DNA of 64,000 nt. Origin: Parapedobacter deserti. Its GTDB lineage: Bacteria > Bacteroidota > Bacteroidia > Sphingobacteriales > Sphingobacteriaceae. The notes beneath the pieces were generated by a model. That model was not told the origin of the DNA and did no database searches. It was given only the letters and a program-made list of their open reading frames with translations. Within the stretch, counting starts at the first letter, position 1; every line of letters begins with the position of its first letter. The translations under genes were made by a program, and so were the position numbers. The stretch is taken from positions 1 through 64,000 of the forward strand of contig NZ_JBHRTA010000037.1 of assembly GCF_042646065.1 (NCBI RefSeq), in the 5' to 3' direction. Below are positions 18,501 through 27,997 of the stretch, in pieces.

Positions 18501-21500
18501 GAAGCGCAGAACATTGAGTTTATCGAATTGTGGATGATGGATCCCTTTCTTACAAATCCAGGCTCACAGGGCGGCGACTTGTACTTCAACCTCGGCAACA
18601 TCTCGGAAGACATCTTAAAAGACGGCCGGAAAGCCATGGAAAATGGCATGTCACCCTCGGGCGACCTCTCCCAGATCGATGAGACCAACTGGGGGCGGGT
18701 GCCTCGCCAGCAGCCCGTCATCCAGGCTTTCGACAACGACCCTGTTGCACGTGCCCGACAAGATATCGGATTGGATGGACTGAGCGATGCGGATGAACGG
18801 GGATTTCACGGAGACTTCCTGAGCCGGATGCAAGGGTTGCTCACGCCAGCCGCGACACAGGAACTGATGAACGATCCTTCGGGCGACAACTTCCAGTACT
18901 TCCGCGGGCCCGAATTAGACAATCAGAATGCCGGAATTCTGAAACGTTATGAGCGGTTCAATGGGCCGGAGGGGAACTCGAAAACACCGGAGCAGTCCGT
19001 CGGGGTGGAAACATCGGCGTCCACGCTCCTTCCTGACGGCGAAGACATCAACCGAGACAACAACATGAACGAGGCCGAAGAGTACTATCAATACCGGATC
19101 TCGCTCCGTCCACAGGACATGCAGGTGGGTCAGAATTACATCGCAGACATGCACACTGCCCAAGTGAGACTGCCAAACGGAAATACGGAGCAGGTAAAAT
19201 GGTACCAATTCCGCATTCCACTGGCACAATACCAAGAACGGGTAGGCGATATCCGAGATTTCAAGTCCATCCGCTTTGTCCGAATGTTTATGACAGACTT
19301 TGCGGATACTTCAGTGGTACGATTGGGCCAACTGCAGCTTGTACGTGGTGAATGGCGACGATATAATTCAGAAAACACGAATGCTAAGGTAATCGCCGAT
19401 CCCAGTATGGGCAATGTACCGCTCGATAATTCGGCCCTTGAGGTAGCAGCCGTTAACATCGAGCAAAACGGCAACCGCCAGCCCATACCTTATGTTGTGC
19501 CCCCCGGCATCGAACGGCAGCTCGATTGGGGCAACCTGAACAATAATGTGCAGCTTAACGAGCAGTCGCTGTCCCTCGATGTCAAAAATCTCCGCGACGG
19601 CTACGGCCGTGCGGCGTACCGAACAGCGACCAATGACTTCAGGGCTTATGGCCGCCTGGAAATGTTTATCCACGCGGAAGGCCCGTATCTGCGAGATGGA
19701 GACTTCAGGGCGTTCGTACGCGTTGGAACAGACGACCAATATAACTACTATCAATACGATATACCGCTGAAAATTACCCAACCCGGTACGCGCGACCCTG
19801 AATTGATTTGGCCACAGGAAAACCGGATGAACGTACGCATCAGTATATTTCAGGAAGCCAAGGAAGCCCGTAATCGTGCGACGCGGAACGGACAGCCCTG
19901 GCCAATTGATGAGCCATTCACCTTTTTCGATGGCGAAAACCGTGTAACCATCGTCGGACAGCCCGACATCAGCAAAGTGCGCTTCTATATGCTGGGGGTA
20001 ATGAACCCGCTTCGTGGAACGGAAGTAAGCACGCCGGACGACGACGGCCTCGACAAATCCGGCCTCTTTTGGTTCAATGAATTGCGGCTCACCGATTTCG
20101 ATGATAAGGGCGGTTGGGCGGTAACCGCACGGATGAATGCACAACTGGCCGACTTTGCCAATGTTACGCTCTCTGGAAGCAAAAGCACCATTGGCTTCGG
20201 CTCGATCGAACAACGCATTGGCGAGCGCAGCCGAAGTGACGACCTTTATTTCGACGTGGTGACCAATGCCGAGTTGGGCAAGTTCTTTCCGGCCGACTAC
20301 GGCTTGCGGATTCCATTGTTTTTTAGCTATACACGGCAGGTTGGCACTCCTGAATACAACCCGCTTATGCCTGATATTGAACTTAACAGCGCATTAGCTA
20401 ACCTATCTCGCAATCGTCGCGATTCACTGCTCCGGGTAACACAGGACTTTACCACCCGCAGGGCTTTTAACCTAACCAACGTCCGTAAAATTCGCACCAA
20501 CATCGACAAGCCCATGCGCCCTTGGGATGTGGAAAATTTCAGTGCTACATACGCCTATTCACAGCACTACCATCGTGACTACCTCACGGAAGTCGCGCTG
20601 CAAAAAAACTATCGTGCGGCGCTGGACTATACCTTTACCAGCAACGATGACCTGACGTTTGAGCCATTCAGAAAATGGATTAAGAATAAGCACTTGGGCA
20701 TCCTCAGCGATGTTAATTTTAACCTCATGCCTTCGCTGCTCAATTTTCGCATCGATGTAAATCGCATATACAACGAAAATACGCTACGTATAAATAATTC
20801 GGCAGATAACTTCCTGCCAGCTATGGGTACGTTGTACAACAAGAATTTCACGATGAACCGTATATATGGCATCAGTTGGAACCTAACCAAGTCGCTGAAG
20901 CTTGACTTCAATGCCACAAACTACGCCATTGTTGATGAACCGGATGGACGCATGGACGGCCTCAAACGCGATACGCTCTGGGAAAATTTCTGGCGCTTAG
21001 GCCGTACTACGGACTACAACCACATGATGAACATCACCTATACCCTGCCTATCAACAAACTGCCCGGCATGGATTGGGTAAATGTGGATGCGCGCTATGG
21101 CGCTCAATTTAACTGGCAAACCGAACCGTTGCTATCCATGCGAAGCGCCGACATCAATATGGGCAACAGTATCCAGAATTCGCGGACCATCCAGGTGAAC
21201 CCTACGCTTAGTATGGATAGATTATACCGGAAGTTTGCATTCATCCGAAACCACACCGGGTTAGATGCCAGTGGTTCCGCTGCCTTTTTTACCGGGCTGC
21301 TTACCAGTATCAAAAACGTCAATGCCGCTTACACGCGGGTGCAAAATACATTCCTGCCTGGCTACACGCCACAGACCAATATCTTTGGCTATGACTTTGA
21401 CCACAACGCTCCCGGTTGGGGTTTCCTATTCGGTAGCCAGCGTGATATCCGAGCTCGGGCGGCCGCCAATGGCTGGATCACGATGGATACGCTGCAAACT

Positions 21501-22616
21501 CAGCTTTACATGACATCTTTGACCGAAGATCTGTCCATGCGGGCTATCCTTGAACCCATACGCGACTTGAATATTGAGCTCACTGCGATAAAGCTGAATA
21601 ACCAGAACTACACCACCTCTTTCCAATATTCGGCGCAAAACAATGCTTTTCAGAGCCGAACACCTGTAACTACCGGCAATTACAGTATTTCATATCTATC
21701 TATCGGCACTGCATTTAAAGACCACGAGTCGCTCTTCCGTGCTTTTGAAAACAACCGGCAGGCCGTTTCACAGCGGCTTGGCCAGTTGAACCCAAATTCA
21801 TCCGGACAGGCCGGAGGCTTTGCTGACGGTTATGACCGCACCGCACAAGATGTGGTTGTCAACGCATTCCTTGCAGCGTACAGGGGCAAGGACGCATCGC
21901 GTGTCCGGCTAGGTAGCTTCCCTGAAATTCCGATACCGAACTGGAACGTGACGTACACCGGACTTGGAAGAATCCCGCTATTCAGCGAGTTCCTTACCTC
22001 GCTGACGCTCCGGCATGGATACAATTCCCGCTATTCTATCAATGGATATAATTCGCTGATCCGCTACGCGGAGGCCAATGGATGGCCAGCCGAACGAGAT
22101 GTCAACGAGAATTTCCTGCCAGCATTCCAGTTCCAACAAGTTTCAATCTTCGAACAGTTCATACCACTGATCGGATTTGACGCCCGTTTCAGAAATAACC
22201 TAACAGCCAATGCTGAATATCGCCGCGCACGGACGCTCAATCTGAGTCTTCAAAACAGCCAGTTGGCGATGCTCAATGATCAATCGTTTGTATTGGGTGC
22301 CGGTTATCGTGCGACAGGTTTTCAGATGCCGTTTGGGTGGTTCAGCAACTTCCGGATGAACAACGACGTCAATTTCCGGCTGGACGTATCATTAAACGAC
22401 CTTAAAACCCTGGTATACCGCTCGGATATCAACGAATCGGAGGTGTCGGCAGGCAACAAAAGTATATCCTATCGCCCCTCAGTAGACTATGTCATCAACC
22501 AGCGGTTCAACATCCGCCTCTTCTTTGACAGCAATTCTGTGCGGCCGTATACGTCACAGACGTTCGCTACGTCGTATGCCAATTTTGGATTTAACCTACG
22601 GGTGATGCTGCAATAA
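15567..22616 (+). CDS. sprA: Type IX secretion translocon / gliding protein SprA (Sov)
   Basis: SprA forms the giant outer-membrane beta-barrel through which T9SS cargo leaves the cell. At 2,349 aa the protein has the expected enormous size, with a signal peptide (hydrophobic stretch LFLLLLPFFPAIAG, cut near LAAQT) and SprA-type sequence throughout, rich in amphipathic strands and Asn/Arg turns and ending in an aromatic-rich C-terminal strand. The start is the TTG at 15567; no ATG lies between the upstream stop and the signal peptide, so a TTG start is preferred. It follows ruvA by 53 bases. Other T9SS genes (gldK-N, porV) are not in the window. Confidence 0.95.
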   Translation: MKSTITFRLFLLLLPFFPAIAGTLAAQTPADSVKRDSVKLRYPLKDLPFLNLYQKKGALDLGLPSNIDREVIFDPLTRQYIIREKLGSRLYRPPQYMTIDEYQQYESNLLKRNYWRELSDKQLSDYRQDRLIPTIYVQSEAFEKIFGGNTIDIIPRGSADVSIMAQHNKNANPMFNERQRRQWGFDFDQRIQMNLTGQIGERLKLTTNYNTEAQFDFENQIRLDYTGKDDDIIKRIELGNVSMPLNTTLISGTQALFGLKTQLQFGRLNVTGIFSQQRSQQREITIKNGAQESEFALKADEYEDNQHYFLAQYFRENFNRAMSLAPILTTDVNITQIEVWISNRSNSVNDSRDVLALMDLGEYAPYNTAQITPGSSRYPSTGIPGELSPQVSNNLMQQLTIFDNTFRETQSNAIQRFFAATGRNDNYAKLTYARKLREGTEYTVNRRLGFISLNMPLNNDQVLAVAYRYTAGGREYQVGEFSTDVPVTPSQPTMLVAKLLKNEILKTNLPIWDLMMKNIYSIGAYGVGQHNFRFNIFRIEDESGVERPVMYEGQRTQNKLWIQLTGLDRLNPQNAQQPDGFFDFLPGITIDPERGRVMFPLVEPFGSDLASQFVPGAEQALIEKYTFQALYDSTKVLAQQYFPNQNRYLIKGSYESEVGTEFQLGAINVPRGSVQVFAGPAPLQEGVDFMVDYDIGRVRILNQALLQSGQPIRIKMENNQLFGLQQRTMLGGRLDYLVNDKLQLGGTIMNLTERPLTQKVNIGEEPISNTMWGLDLAYNSPSRWLTRMVDKIPFLDTKEPSSISFYGEFAQLLPGHPRALNFAGTRSGITYIDDFENSRSFIDIKGAFTWHLSGTPQLFPESQLMDDLQYGFNRARLAFYNIDPIFYRNINLTPQHIRNDANELSNHRVREVLEQEVFPYRESTTGLPIFLSTLDLAFYPTVRGPYNYTTTGVNPDGTLANPRSRWGGMFRKIDAPDFEAQNIEFIELWMMDPFLTNPGSQGGDLYFNLGNISEDILKDGRKAMENGMSPSGDLSQIDETNWGRVPRQQPVIQAFDNDPVARARQDIGLDGLSDADERGFHGDFLSRMQGLLTPAATQELMNDPSGDNFQYFRGPELDNQNAGILKRYERFNGPEGNSKTPEQSVGVETSASTLLPDGEDINRDNNMNEAEEYYQYRISLRPQDMQVGQNYIADMHTAQVRLPNGNTEQVKWYQFRIPLAQYQERVGDIRDFKSIRFVRMFMTDFADTSVVRLGQLQLVRGEWRRYNSENTNAKVIADPSMGNVPLDNSALEVAAVNIEQNGNRQPIPYVVPPGIERQLDWGNLNNNVQLNEQSLSLDVKNLRDGYGRAAYRTATNDFRAYGRLEMFIHAEGPYLRDGDFRAFVRVGTDDQYNYYQYDIPLKITQPGTRDPELIWPQENRMNVRISIFQEAKEARNRATRNGQPWPIDEPFTFFDGENRVTIVGQPDISKVRFYMLGVMNPLRGTEVSTPDDDGLDKSGLFWFNELRLTDFDDKGGWAVTARMNAQLADFANVTLSGSKSTIGFGSIEQRIGERSRSDDLYFDVVTNAELGKFFPADYGLRIPLFFSYTRQVGTPEYNPLMPDIELNSALANLSRNRRDSLLRVTQDFTTRRAFNLTNVRKIRTNIDKPMRPWDVENFSATYAYSQHYHRDYLTEVALQKNYRAALDYTFTSNDDLTFEPFRKWIKNKHLGILSDVNFNLMPSLLNFRIDVNRIYNENTLRINNSADNFLPAMGTLYNKNFTMNRIYGISWNLTKSLKLDFNATNYAIVDEPDGRMDGLKRDTLWENFWRLGRTTDYNHMMNITYTLPINKLPGMDWVNVDARYGAQFNWQTEPLLSMRSADINMGNSIQNSRTIQVNPTLSMDRLYRKFAFIRNHTGLDASGSAAFFTGLLTSIKNVNAAYTRVQNTFLPGYTPQTNIFGYDFDHNAPGWGFLFGSQRDIRARAAANGWITMDTLQTQLYMTSLTEDLSMRAILEPIRDLNIELTAIKLNNQNYTTSFQYSAQNNAFQSRTPVTTGNYSISYLSIGTAFKDHESLFRAFENNRQAVSQRLGQLNPNSSGQAGGFADGYDRTAQDVVVNAFLAAYRGKDASRVRLGSFPEIPIPNWNVTYTGLGRIPLFSEFLTSLTLRHGYNSRYSINGYNSLIRYAEANGWPAERDVNENFLPAFQFQQVSIFEQFIPLIGFDARFRNNLTANAEYRRARTLNLSLQNSQLAMLNDQSFVLGAGYRATGFQMPFGWFSNFRMNNDVNFRLDVSLNDLKTLVYRSDINESEVSAGNKSISYRPSVDYVINQRFNIRLFFDSNSVRPYTSQTFATSYANFGFNLRVMLQ

Positions 22617-22623
22617 AAAAAAG

Positions 22624-22659
22624 ATACCGGAAAGCTATTTAATTAAAGACACCCGGTAT
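22624..22659 (-). terminator. Possible terminator of the GNAT-nitrilase gene
   Basis: The inverted repeat ATACCGG (22624-22630) and CCGGTAT (22653-22659) is followed on the minus strand by eight T. The loop is long (about 22 bases) and the 5' arm overlaps the end of the coding region, so this is a moderate call. Confidence 0.45.
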
Positions 22660-24143
22660 AAATCTCGGCGGCGATCCGTGAGGTTCTGGACCGTGCCATA
22701 CCGATTTAGTTCTTTGAGCAAATTCAAGTCTACATCCACTACCAATACCATTTCTGCATTGGGTGTGGCTTCGGCTTTTACGGCGTTGGTGGGAAATGCA
22801 AAATCCGAAGGAGTAAAAACAGCCGACTGTGCATACTGGATATCCATATTGTTTACCTTGGGAAGATTTCCCACGGACCCAGCGATAGCTACGTAACATT
22901 CATTTTCGATGGCCCGCGCCTGTGCGCAGTTGCGCACCCGGGTGTAACCGTTTTGCGTGTCGGTGAGAAACGGCACAAACAGCATCTTCAATCCTTGGTC
23001 GGCCAAGATGCGACCCAGCTCGGGAAACTCTACGTCATAACAAATCAGTATGCCCACCTTGCCGCAATCGGTATCGAAAACGCGGACCTGATCGCCTCCA
23101 TACATACCGTAGTACTTGGTTTCATTAGGCGTAATATGCACCTTCCGGTACTCGTCTGTCCGCCCGTTTCGCTGGCAGAGGTAGGAAACATTGTACAACT
23201 TGTTCGCTTCGTCGAGAAATGGCATAGAACCCGCTATGATGTTGACATTGTAGGAAACGGCCAGCCGCTGGATATATTGCTTGGTCACTTCGGTAAGCTT
23301 AGCCAGCTCGCGCATCGCCTCCGTGGTGGGAAGATGGTTGTATGCCCCCATCAACGGCGTATTGAAAAATTCGGGAAATAAGGCAAAATCCGCGCCATAG
23401 CCGCTCACCGCGTCCACAAAAAATTCGACCTGCTCGTAGAATGCCTCCACATCCTGGAAGGTCCGCATCTGCCACTGCACCAGCCCGAGTCGGATGGTCT
23501 GCTTCGTCTGTGATGCCGCCTTGGTCTTGGGATCGTAGTAAATGTTGTTCCACTCCAGCAAGGTGGCAAATTCCAGCGATTCGGTATCGCCGGGCAGGTA
23601 GTTTTTCAAAATTTTCTTTACATGGAAATCGTTTGCCAGCTGAAACGTCAAGGCTGGATCGTAAATCTCTTTCAACTTAACCTTGTCGATGTATTGCCGT
23701 GGCGTTAGTTCAGCGTTTTCATGGTATTTGGGCAACCGGCCGCCCACTAGGATGCCTTTGAGGTTCCAATGCTCGCAAAGCTCCTTACGGGCATCATACA
23801 GCCGCCTGCCGAGCCGTAAGTCCCTAAATTCCGGATGGACAAATATTTCAATTCCATAAAGTACATCGCCTTCAGGATCATGCGTGGAAAAGGTGCCCCC
23901 TGCAATTATCTCGCGGTAAGGATCGGTAATATCGGTTTTCTGACTATCGATAATAATGGCTAAAGCACAGGCGACAACACGGCTGTCTACAATCACACAA
24001 AGCTGACCATCAGGAAATAACGTGATGAGATCCTTGATATTGTTACGCGTCCAAAGTCCTCCTATGCCGCCATATGCCTGTGTCATCGAGTCGATAAGGC
24101 CGTTATAATCCTTGAGCGATAACTTTCTGATTTGGATGTTCAT
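22635..24143 (-). CDS. GNAT acetyltransferase fused to a carbon-nitrogen hydrolase
   Basis: The 502-aa protein has two domains. A GNAT-type acyltransferase is at about 1-190, with acetyl-CoA-loop-like sequence RDLRLGRRLYDAR. A nitrilase-superfamily amidohydrolase is at about 220-500, with its Glu-Lys-Cys triad in FPEFFN (about E259), RKVHIT (about K333) and ILICYDVEFPE (about C367). This fusion is known in many bacteria, but its substrate is not established. DUF6814-like and transporter genes lie upstream on the same strand (gap of 22 bases), which suggests one transcript. Confidence 0.9.
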   Translation of the reverse strand: MNIQIRKLSLKDYNGLIDSMTQAYGGIGGLWTRNNIKDLITLFPDGQLCVIVDSRVVACALAIIIDSQKTDITDPYREIIAGGTFSTHDPEGDVLYGIEIFVHPEFRDLRLGRRLYDARKELCEHWNLKGILVGGRLPKYHENAELTPRQYIDKVKLKEIYDPALTFQLANDFHVKKILKNYLPGDTESLEFATLLEWNNIYYDPKTKAASQTKQTIRLGLVQWQMRTFQDVEAFYEQVEFFVDAVSGYGADFALFPEFFNTPLMGAYNHLPTTEAMRELAKLTEVTKQYIQRLAVSYNVNIIAGSMPFLDEANKLYNVSYLCQRNGRTDEYRKVHITPNETKYYGMYGGDQVRVFDTDCGKVGILICYDVEFPELGRILADQGLKMLFVPFLTDTQNGYTRVRNCAQARAIENECYVAIAGSVGNLPKVNNMDIQYAQSAVFTPSDFAFPTNAVKAEATPNAEMVLVVDVDLNLLKELNRYGTVQNLTDRRRDLYRVSLIK

Positions 24144-24165
24144 CTGTAAATGTTCTCATTGCCGG

Positions 24166-24390
24166 TCAATCTTCATTGTGATATTCACCGGTGAATGCAT
24201 ACCACCCAAAGATACACAATCCCCCCGTAATGATAGGCATCAGAATGAACGTATAGATAATAGCAGGCACCAAATCTTCGGCCCTGCCGCTGGAAAACTG
24301 AGGGATAGCCTGGCTGACTATTAAATAATACCCTGCCACTAGTCCCAGTATAATCCACACAATACCCAATATTCGTTTTATCGTATTCAT
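24166..24390 (-). CDS. Small two-helix membrane protein (DUF6814-like)
   Basis: The 74-aa protein has two predicted membrane helices, at about 7-27 (ILGIVWIILGLVAGYYLIV) and 43-66 (AIIYTFILMPIITGGLCIFG), and a charged tail GEYHNED. Length and pattern resemble DUF6814 proteins, which often accompany major-facilitator transporters in Bacteroidota. Here it follows such a transporter by 24 bases, so it may be an accessory subunit; that is inference. Confidence 0.7.
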   Translation of the reverse strand: MNTIKRILGIVWIILGLVAGYYLIVSQAIPQFSSGRAEDLVPAIIYTFILMPIITGGLCIFGWYAFTGEYHNED

Positions 24391-24414
24391 CTCAAATTAC
24401 ACTATTGGTACTAA

Positions 24415-25914
24415 CTACTGCACATCCTGGTTTTTGTTTTTGATATATAGCAGCCCAATGACAAAGCTAACGCTCGCAATGATGATTGGGTACCATAATC
24501 CTTCCAAGTGCGGCTTGTCATAGGGTACAGTACCCGATGAATGCTGCACGAGATTTGCAGTTTGCGCTTTGGCAACCAAATAGGTAGCCACTGCAGGCAG
24601 CAGACCGCCAAAGATACCATTCCCAATGTGGTAGGGCAATGACATAGAGGTATAGCGGATCCGTACCGGAAACATCTCCACCAAAAAAGCCGCTATCGGC
24701 CCATATACCATGGTGACGTACAAGACTTGGATAAACACCAACAACACCAGGGAAACAAAAGGACGCGGCCCAACCTTTACGTTTTGCGAGACCTCATCGC
24801 CATGGCTAGTCAGCGTAGCTGTACTGCCGTCATCGTATACTTTAACCACCGTCTTCCCCACGGTTTGCCGTTGCTCAACCAGCTCCTGTTTCTCTCCCAC
24901 ATCCGTTAACCGATATATTCGGTCATAAATCGGTCGATACGTCAAAACGGCCAGCAGCATGCCAGCCAGCATAATCGGTTTCCGGCCGATTTTATCGGAT
25001 AACCAGCCAAAAAACACAAAAAATCCAGTTCCAGCCAGTAATGCGCAGCCGATGATATAATTGGTTTGATCAAAATCGACCTTACATACGCTTTGAAGGA
25101 AAGACAAGGCATAAAATTGGCCTGTATACCAGATAACCCCCTGTCCCATCGTAGCACCGAAAAGCGCCAACAGCACGAATTTGAAGTTGTATTTATTACC
25201 GAAAGACTCTTGAAGCGGATTGCTGGACGTATTCCCTTCGCTTTTTGCCTTTTTGAAGAGTGGCGATTCATCCATGTTGCGGCGGATAAAATAAGAGACC
25301 ACCACCATCACCGACGAGATGAGAAAAGGCACCCGCCACCCCCAATCGTCAAACGCCTCAGCAGACATGCTGCTTTTCGTCAGCATAATCACAGCCAGCG
25401 AAATAAATAGCCCGAAGGTAGCAGTGGTTTGAATCCATGAAGTGCGGAACCCTCGCTTGTGCGGCTCGGAATGCTCAGCGACATACGTGGCCGCGCCACC
25501 ATATTCGCCCCCCAGTGCCAAGCCCTGCAACAACCGTAGCACCAGCACGATGACCGGTGCGGCAAAACCGATCGTTTCGTAGCCCGGCACCAAGCCAATG
25601 GCACAGGTGGCCAAGCCCATGAGCAGCAACGTGACCATGAAGGTGTACTTACGACCGATGATATCGCCCAGCCGTCCGAAAAATAATGCCCCGAAAGGAC
25701 GTACCACAAAGCCGGCGGCAAATGTGGCCAATGTGGAAAGGAATGCCGCCGTAGGATTATCCGGTGGAAAAAATTTTGTCGAGATGACGATGGCCAAGCT
25801 GCCAAAGATGTAAAAGTCGTACCATTCAATCAATGTACCCAAAGAGGACGCACCGATGACTTTCCACAGCGTCTTTTTGTTGGGCATGGGCATCTCCGCA
25901 GCAACGTTTCGCAT
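24415..25914 (-). CDS. MFS transporter, metabolite:H+ symporter (ProP/MHS-like)
   Basis: The 499-aa inner-membrane transporter has the MHS-family marks SSLGTLIEWYDFYIFG in helix 1, RPFGALFFGRLGDIIGRK after helix 2, and QGLALGGEYGGAATYVAEH. Family members carry proline, betaine, citrate, alpha-ketoglutarate and similar compounds; the substrate here is unknown. A soluble insertion of about 60 residues (about 324-384, charged, with the segment VYDDGSTATL) interrupts the C-terminal half and is unusual for the family. It forms a probable unit with the DUF6814-like and GNAT-nitrilase genes. Confidence 0.88.
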   Translation of the reverse strand: MRNVAAEMPMPNKKTLWKVIGASSLGTLIEWYDFYIFGSLAIVISTKFFPPDNPTAAFLSTLATFAAGFVVRPFGALFFGRLGDIIGRKYTFMVTLLLMGLATCAIGLVPGYETIGFAAPVIVLVLRLLQGLALGGEYGGAATYVAEHSEPHKRGFRTSWIQTTATFGLFISLAVIMLTKSSMSAEAFDDWGWRVPFLISSVMVVVSYFIRRNMDESPLFKKAKSEGNTSSNPLQESFGNKYNFKFVLLALFGATMGQGVIWYTGQFYALSFLQSVCKVDFDQTNYIIGCALLAGTGFFVFFGWLSDKIGRKPIMLAGMLLAVLTYRPIYDRIYRLTDVGEKQELVEQRQTVGKTVVKVYDDGSTATLTSHGDEVSQNVKVGPRPFVSLVLLVFIQVLYVTMVYGPIAAFLVEMFPVRIRYTSMSLPYHIGNGIFGGLLPAVATYLVAKAQTANLVQHSSGTVPYDKPHLEGLWYPIIIASVSFVIGLLYIKNKNQDVQ

Positions 25915-26001
25915 AACCTGGTTTCGCTATTCAAATTGGCTAATTAATGAAAATGCTAAAGTAACCATAACGCTGAATATTTCGCCAGATTTTTTTAAAA
26001 T

Positions 26002-26766
26002 CTACAGCTGCACTTGAAGTGTGCTATCGTTATCCAAGAACAAGATGGCATTCTGATGTTCCCGCAGCACAGTAGATGGATACTTCGGATTGACCGCTGC
26101 GGTCAGCGTATGACGGACCGCGGCGGCCTTATTTGCACCGGGCACGACACAAAAAACAAATGATGCGGCCATCAACGCCGGAATGGTTAGTGTAAGTGCG
26201 TGGGTAGGGACGCACTCGAGCGCGGGGAAACAGCCGTCATTGACTTGCTGCTGCCTGCACGCCCCATCCAAATCGACAACTTTAACCCAGGCAGGATCAC
26301 GAAAATCTGCCACGTGTGGATCGTTGAACGCGATATGGCAATTTTCGCCAATACCCATACAAACAATGTCGATGGGACGTTCTTGGAGCATTTGCGCATA
26401 ACGTTTACATTCCTGCTGTGCGTCTGCTGCATTGCCGTTTAAGTAATTAACCGACCGGAATGGCAGCCTTCCAAAGATGCGCTCTTTCAGGAAATTTCCG
26501 AACCGTTGCGGGGCATCGTCGGGCAAAGCAATGTACTCATCCATGTGGAACGCGTTGACACGCGTCCAGTCAATAACCGGTGTATTTACCAAGGCTTCTA
26601 ACAATTCATTCTGTGAAGGTGCTGCGGCAAATACCACGTTCACTGCGTCCTTTTTTTGCAGTAGCGCCTGCAGCGTTTTAGCAACTGCCGAAGCGGCGGC
26701 ATGTCCCATGCTCTTCCGGCTATCATATTGGTATATAGTTAATGAATCTACTTTTCCAGTTTTCAT
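26002..26766 (-). CDS. NagB-like glucosamine-6-phosphate deaminase/isomerase
   Basis: The 254-aa protein belongs to the family that converts glucosamine-6-phosphate to fructose-6-phosphate and ammonia. The catalytic Asp of the FxMDEY motif is present (D76). In the HIAFN loop, however, the usual GNDGHIAFNEP reads GENCHIAFNDP: the Asp two before the active His (H144) is N142, the next Gly is C143, and the following Glu is D149. That points to a paralogous subgroup whose substrate may differ. Its ATG overlaps the nagA-like stop by 4 bases, so translation is probably coupled, and the pair ends the operon that starts at 30686. Confidence 0.82.
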   Translation of the reverse strand: MKTGKVDSLTIYQYDSRKSMGHAAASAVAKTLQALLQKKDAVNVVFAAAPSQNELLEALVNTPVIDWTRVNAFHMDEYIALPDDAPQRFGNFLKERIFGRLPFRSVNYLNGNAADAQQECKRYAQMLQERPIDIVCMGIGENCHIAFNDPHVADFRDPAWVKVVDLDGACRQQQVNDGCFPALECVPTHALTLTIPALMAASFVFCVVPGANKAAAVRHTLTAAVNPKYPSTVLREHQNAILFLDNDSTLQVQL

Positions 26767-27971
26767 GCGGGTAAGGATTGGTATTCACGGTCATAAACAA
26801 CATCACCTTGGATAATTGTTTTCCTGACCACAATATCTTTATCAAAAATAACCACATCGGCCTGTTTGCCCTGTACCAGCGAGCCAAGTACGTCGTTCAC
26901 GCCGATAATTCGAGCTGGTGTGGCTGATATCATACGAATTGCGTCAACCAACGGCACATCCGCCTGGGTAACCATAGTCCTGACCAAACGGTCTGCGGTA
27001 GCGGTGCTGCCAGCAAACGCTGTGCGGTCCGGCAGTTTCGCCACACCGTCTTCGACAATGACCGCAATACCATCTTCCAAGCTGCCCAGCATACTTGTTC
27101 CCTCAGGCATGGCAGCCGCACGCATGGCGTCGGTGATCAAGGCGATGTGTTCGGGTCCTTTGTGTTTATAAATCAGCCTCAGCAACTCCGCTGGGAGATG
27201 CTTGCCATCAGCAATAATTTCCACGTCCATCTCATCAATCAAAAAAGCGCTTTCCACCACCCCACCGTACCGGTAAGCGTCGCGGCGGGATACCCCTGAC
27301 ATCGCAGAGTAAAAATGTGTGGCTAAAGAATACCCGTGCTCAAACGCCCGGATAACGTCGTCATAGATTGCATCGGTATGGGCTATTGACGGCAATATGC
27401 CCCGTTCGCACAATATCCTTCCGAACGTAAGCGCACCGCTTTTTTCTGGCGCCACACTCCATCGCCTGATAGCTGTCGAGCTGTTGAGAATATCAAAATA
27501 CTCCTCAGGATCAGGGTCACGGATATAGCGGGGATCCTGTGCCCCGCGCTGTTCCATGGACAGGTATGGCCCCTCGATGTGTACTCCTAAAAAACGGGCG
27601 CCCTGCGTTACTGCCTTCTGCGCCTGTTCGTATACTTGGAGCGAACGGATGATCGCTTCCTTCGTACTGGTTAATACCGTAGGGAGCATGGCCGTTGTGC
27701 CGTATTTGGCATGCGTGTTTGCCACGCGGCAGAATGCGTCGACGCTATCATCCATGAAATCAGCATTCCCACCACCGTGCACATGGATATCGATAAATCC
27801 GGGAGAAACGTAGTGGCCTTCCGCATCGATGATTTCCGCGTCAGGTGCATCGATATTGCCTTCGCTCAATTCTTCTATTTTTCCATCGGCAAATAACAAC
27901 TGTCCACCGTTTATGATACGGTACGGCGTTGCTATCTGGCCGTTTACAATTTTCTTATATTTCTTTGACAT
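26763..27971 (-). CDS. nagA: NagA-like N-acetylglucosamine-6-phosphate deacetylase
   Basis: The 402-aa amidohydrolase would remove the N-acetyl group of an amino-sugar 6-phosphate. The metal site HVH (H63, H65 in DIHVHGGGNADF), the HIEGPYLS motif, SIAHTDA and the catalytic Asp of ITDAMRAA are all present. The usual THLFNAM motif reads THFYSAMSG, so it is a divergent member. No sugar kinase is encoded nearby, although the classical reaction needs a 6-phosphorylated substrate. It lies between the importer and the NagB-like gene in one tight operon. Confidence 0.88.
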   Translation of the reverse strand: MSKKYKKIVNGQIATPYRIINGGQLLFADGKIEELSEGNIDAPDAEIIDAEGHYVSPGFIDIHVHGGGNADFMDDSVDAFCRVANTHAKYGTTAMLPTVLTSTKEAIIRSLQVYEQAQKAVTQGARFLGVHIEGPYLSMEQRGAQDPRYIRDPDPEEYFDILNSSTAIRRWSVAPEKSGALTFGRILCERGILPSIAHTDAIYDDVIRAFEHGYSLATHFYSAMSGVSRRDAYRYGGVVESAFLIDEMDVEIIADGKHLPAELLRLIYKHKGPEHIALITDAMRAAAMPEGTSMLGSLEDGIAVIVEDGVAKLPDRTAFAGSTATADRLVRTMVTQADVPLVDAIRMISATPARIIGVNDVLGSLVQGKQADVVIFDKDIVVRKTIIQGDVVYDREYQSLPA

Positions 27972-27997
27972 TTAATCTGCTATTAACAATAATACCA

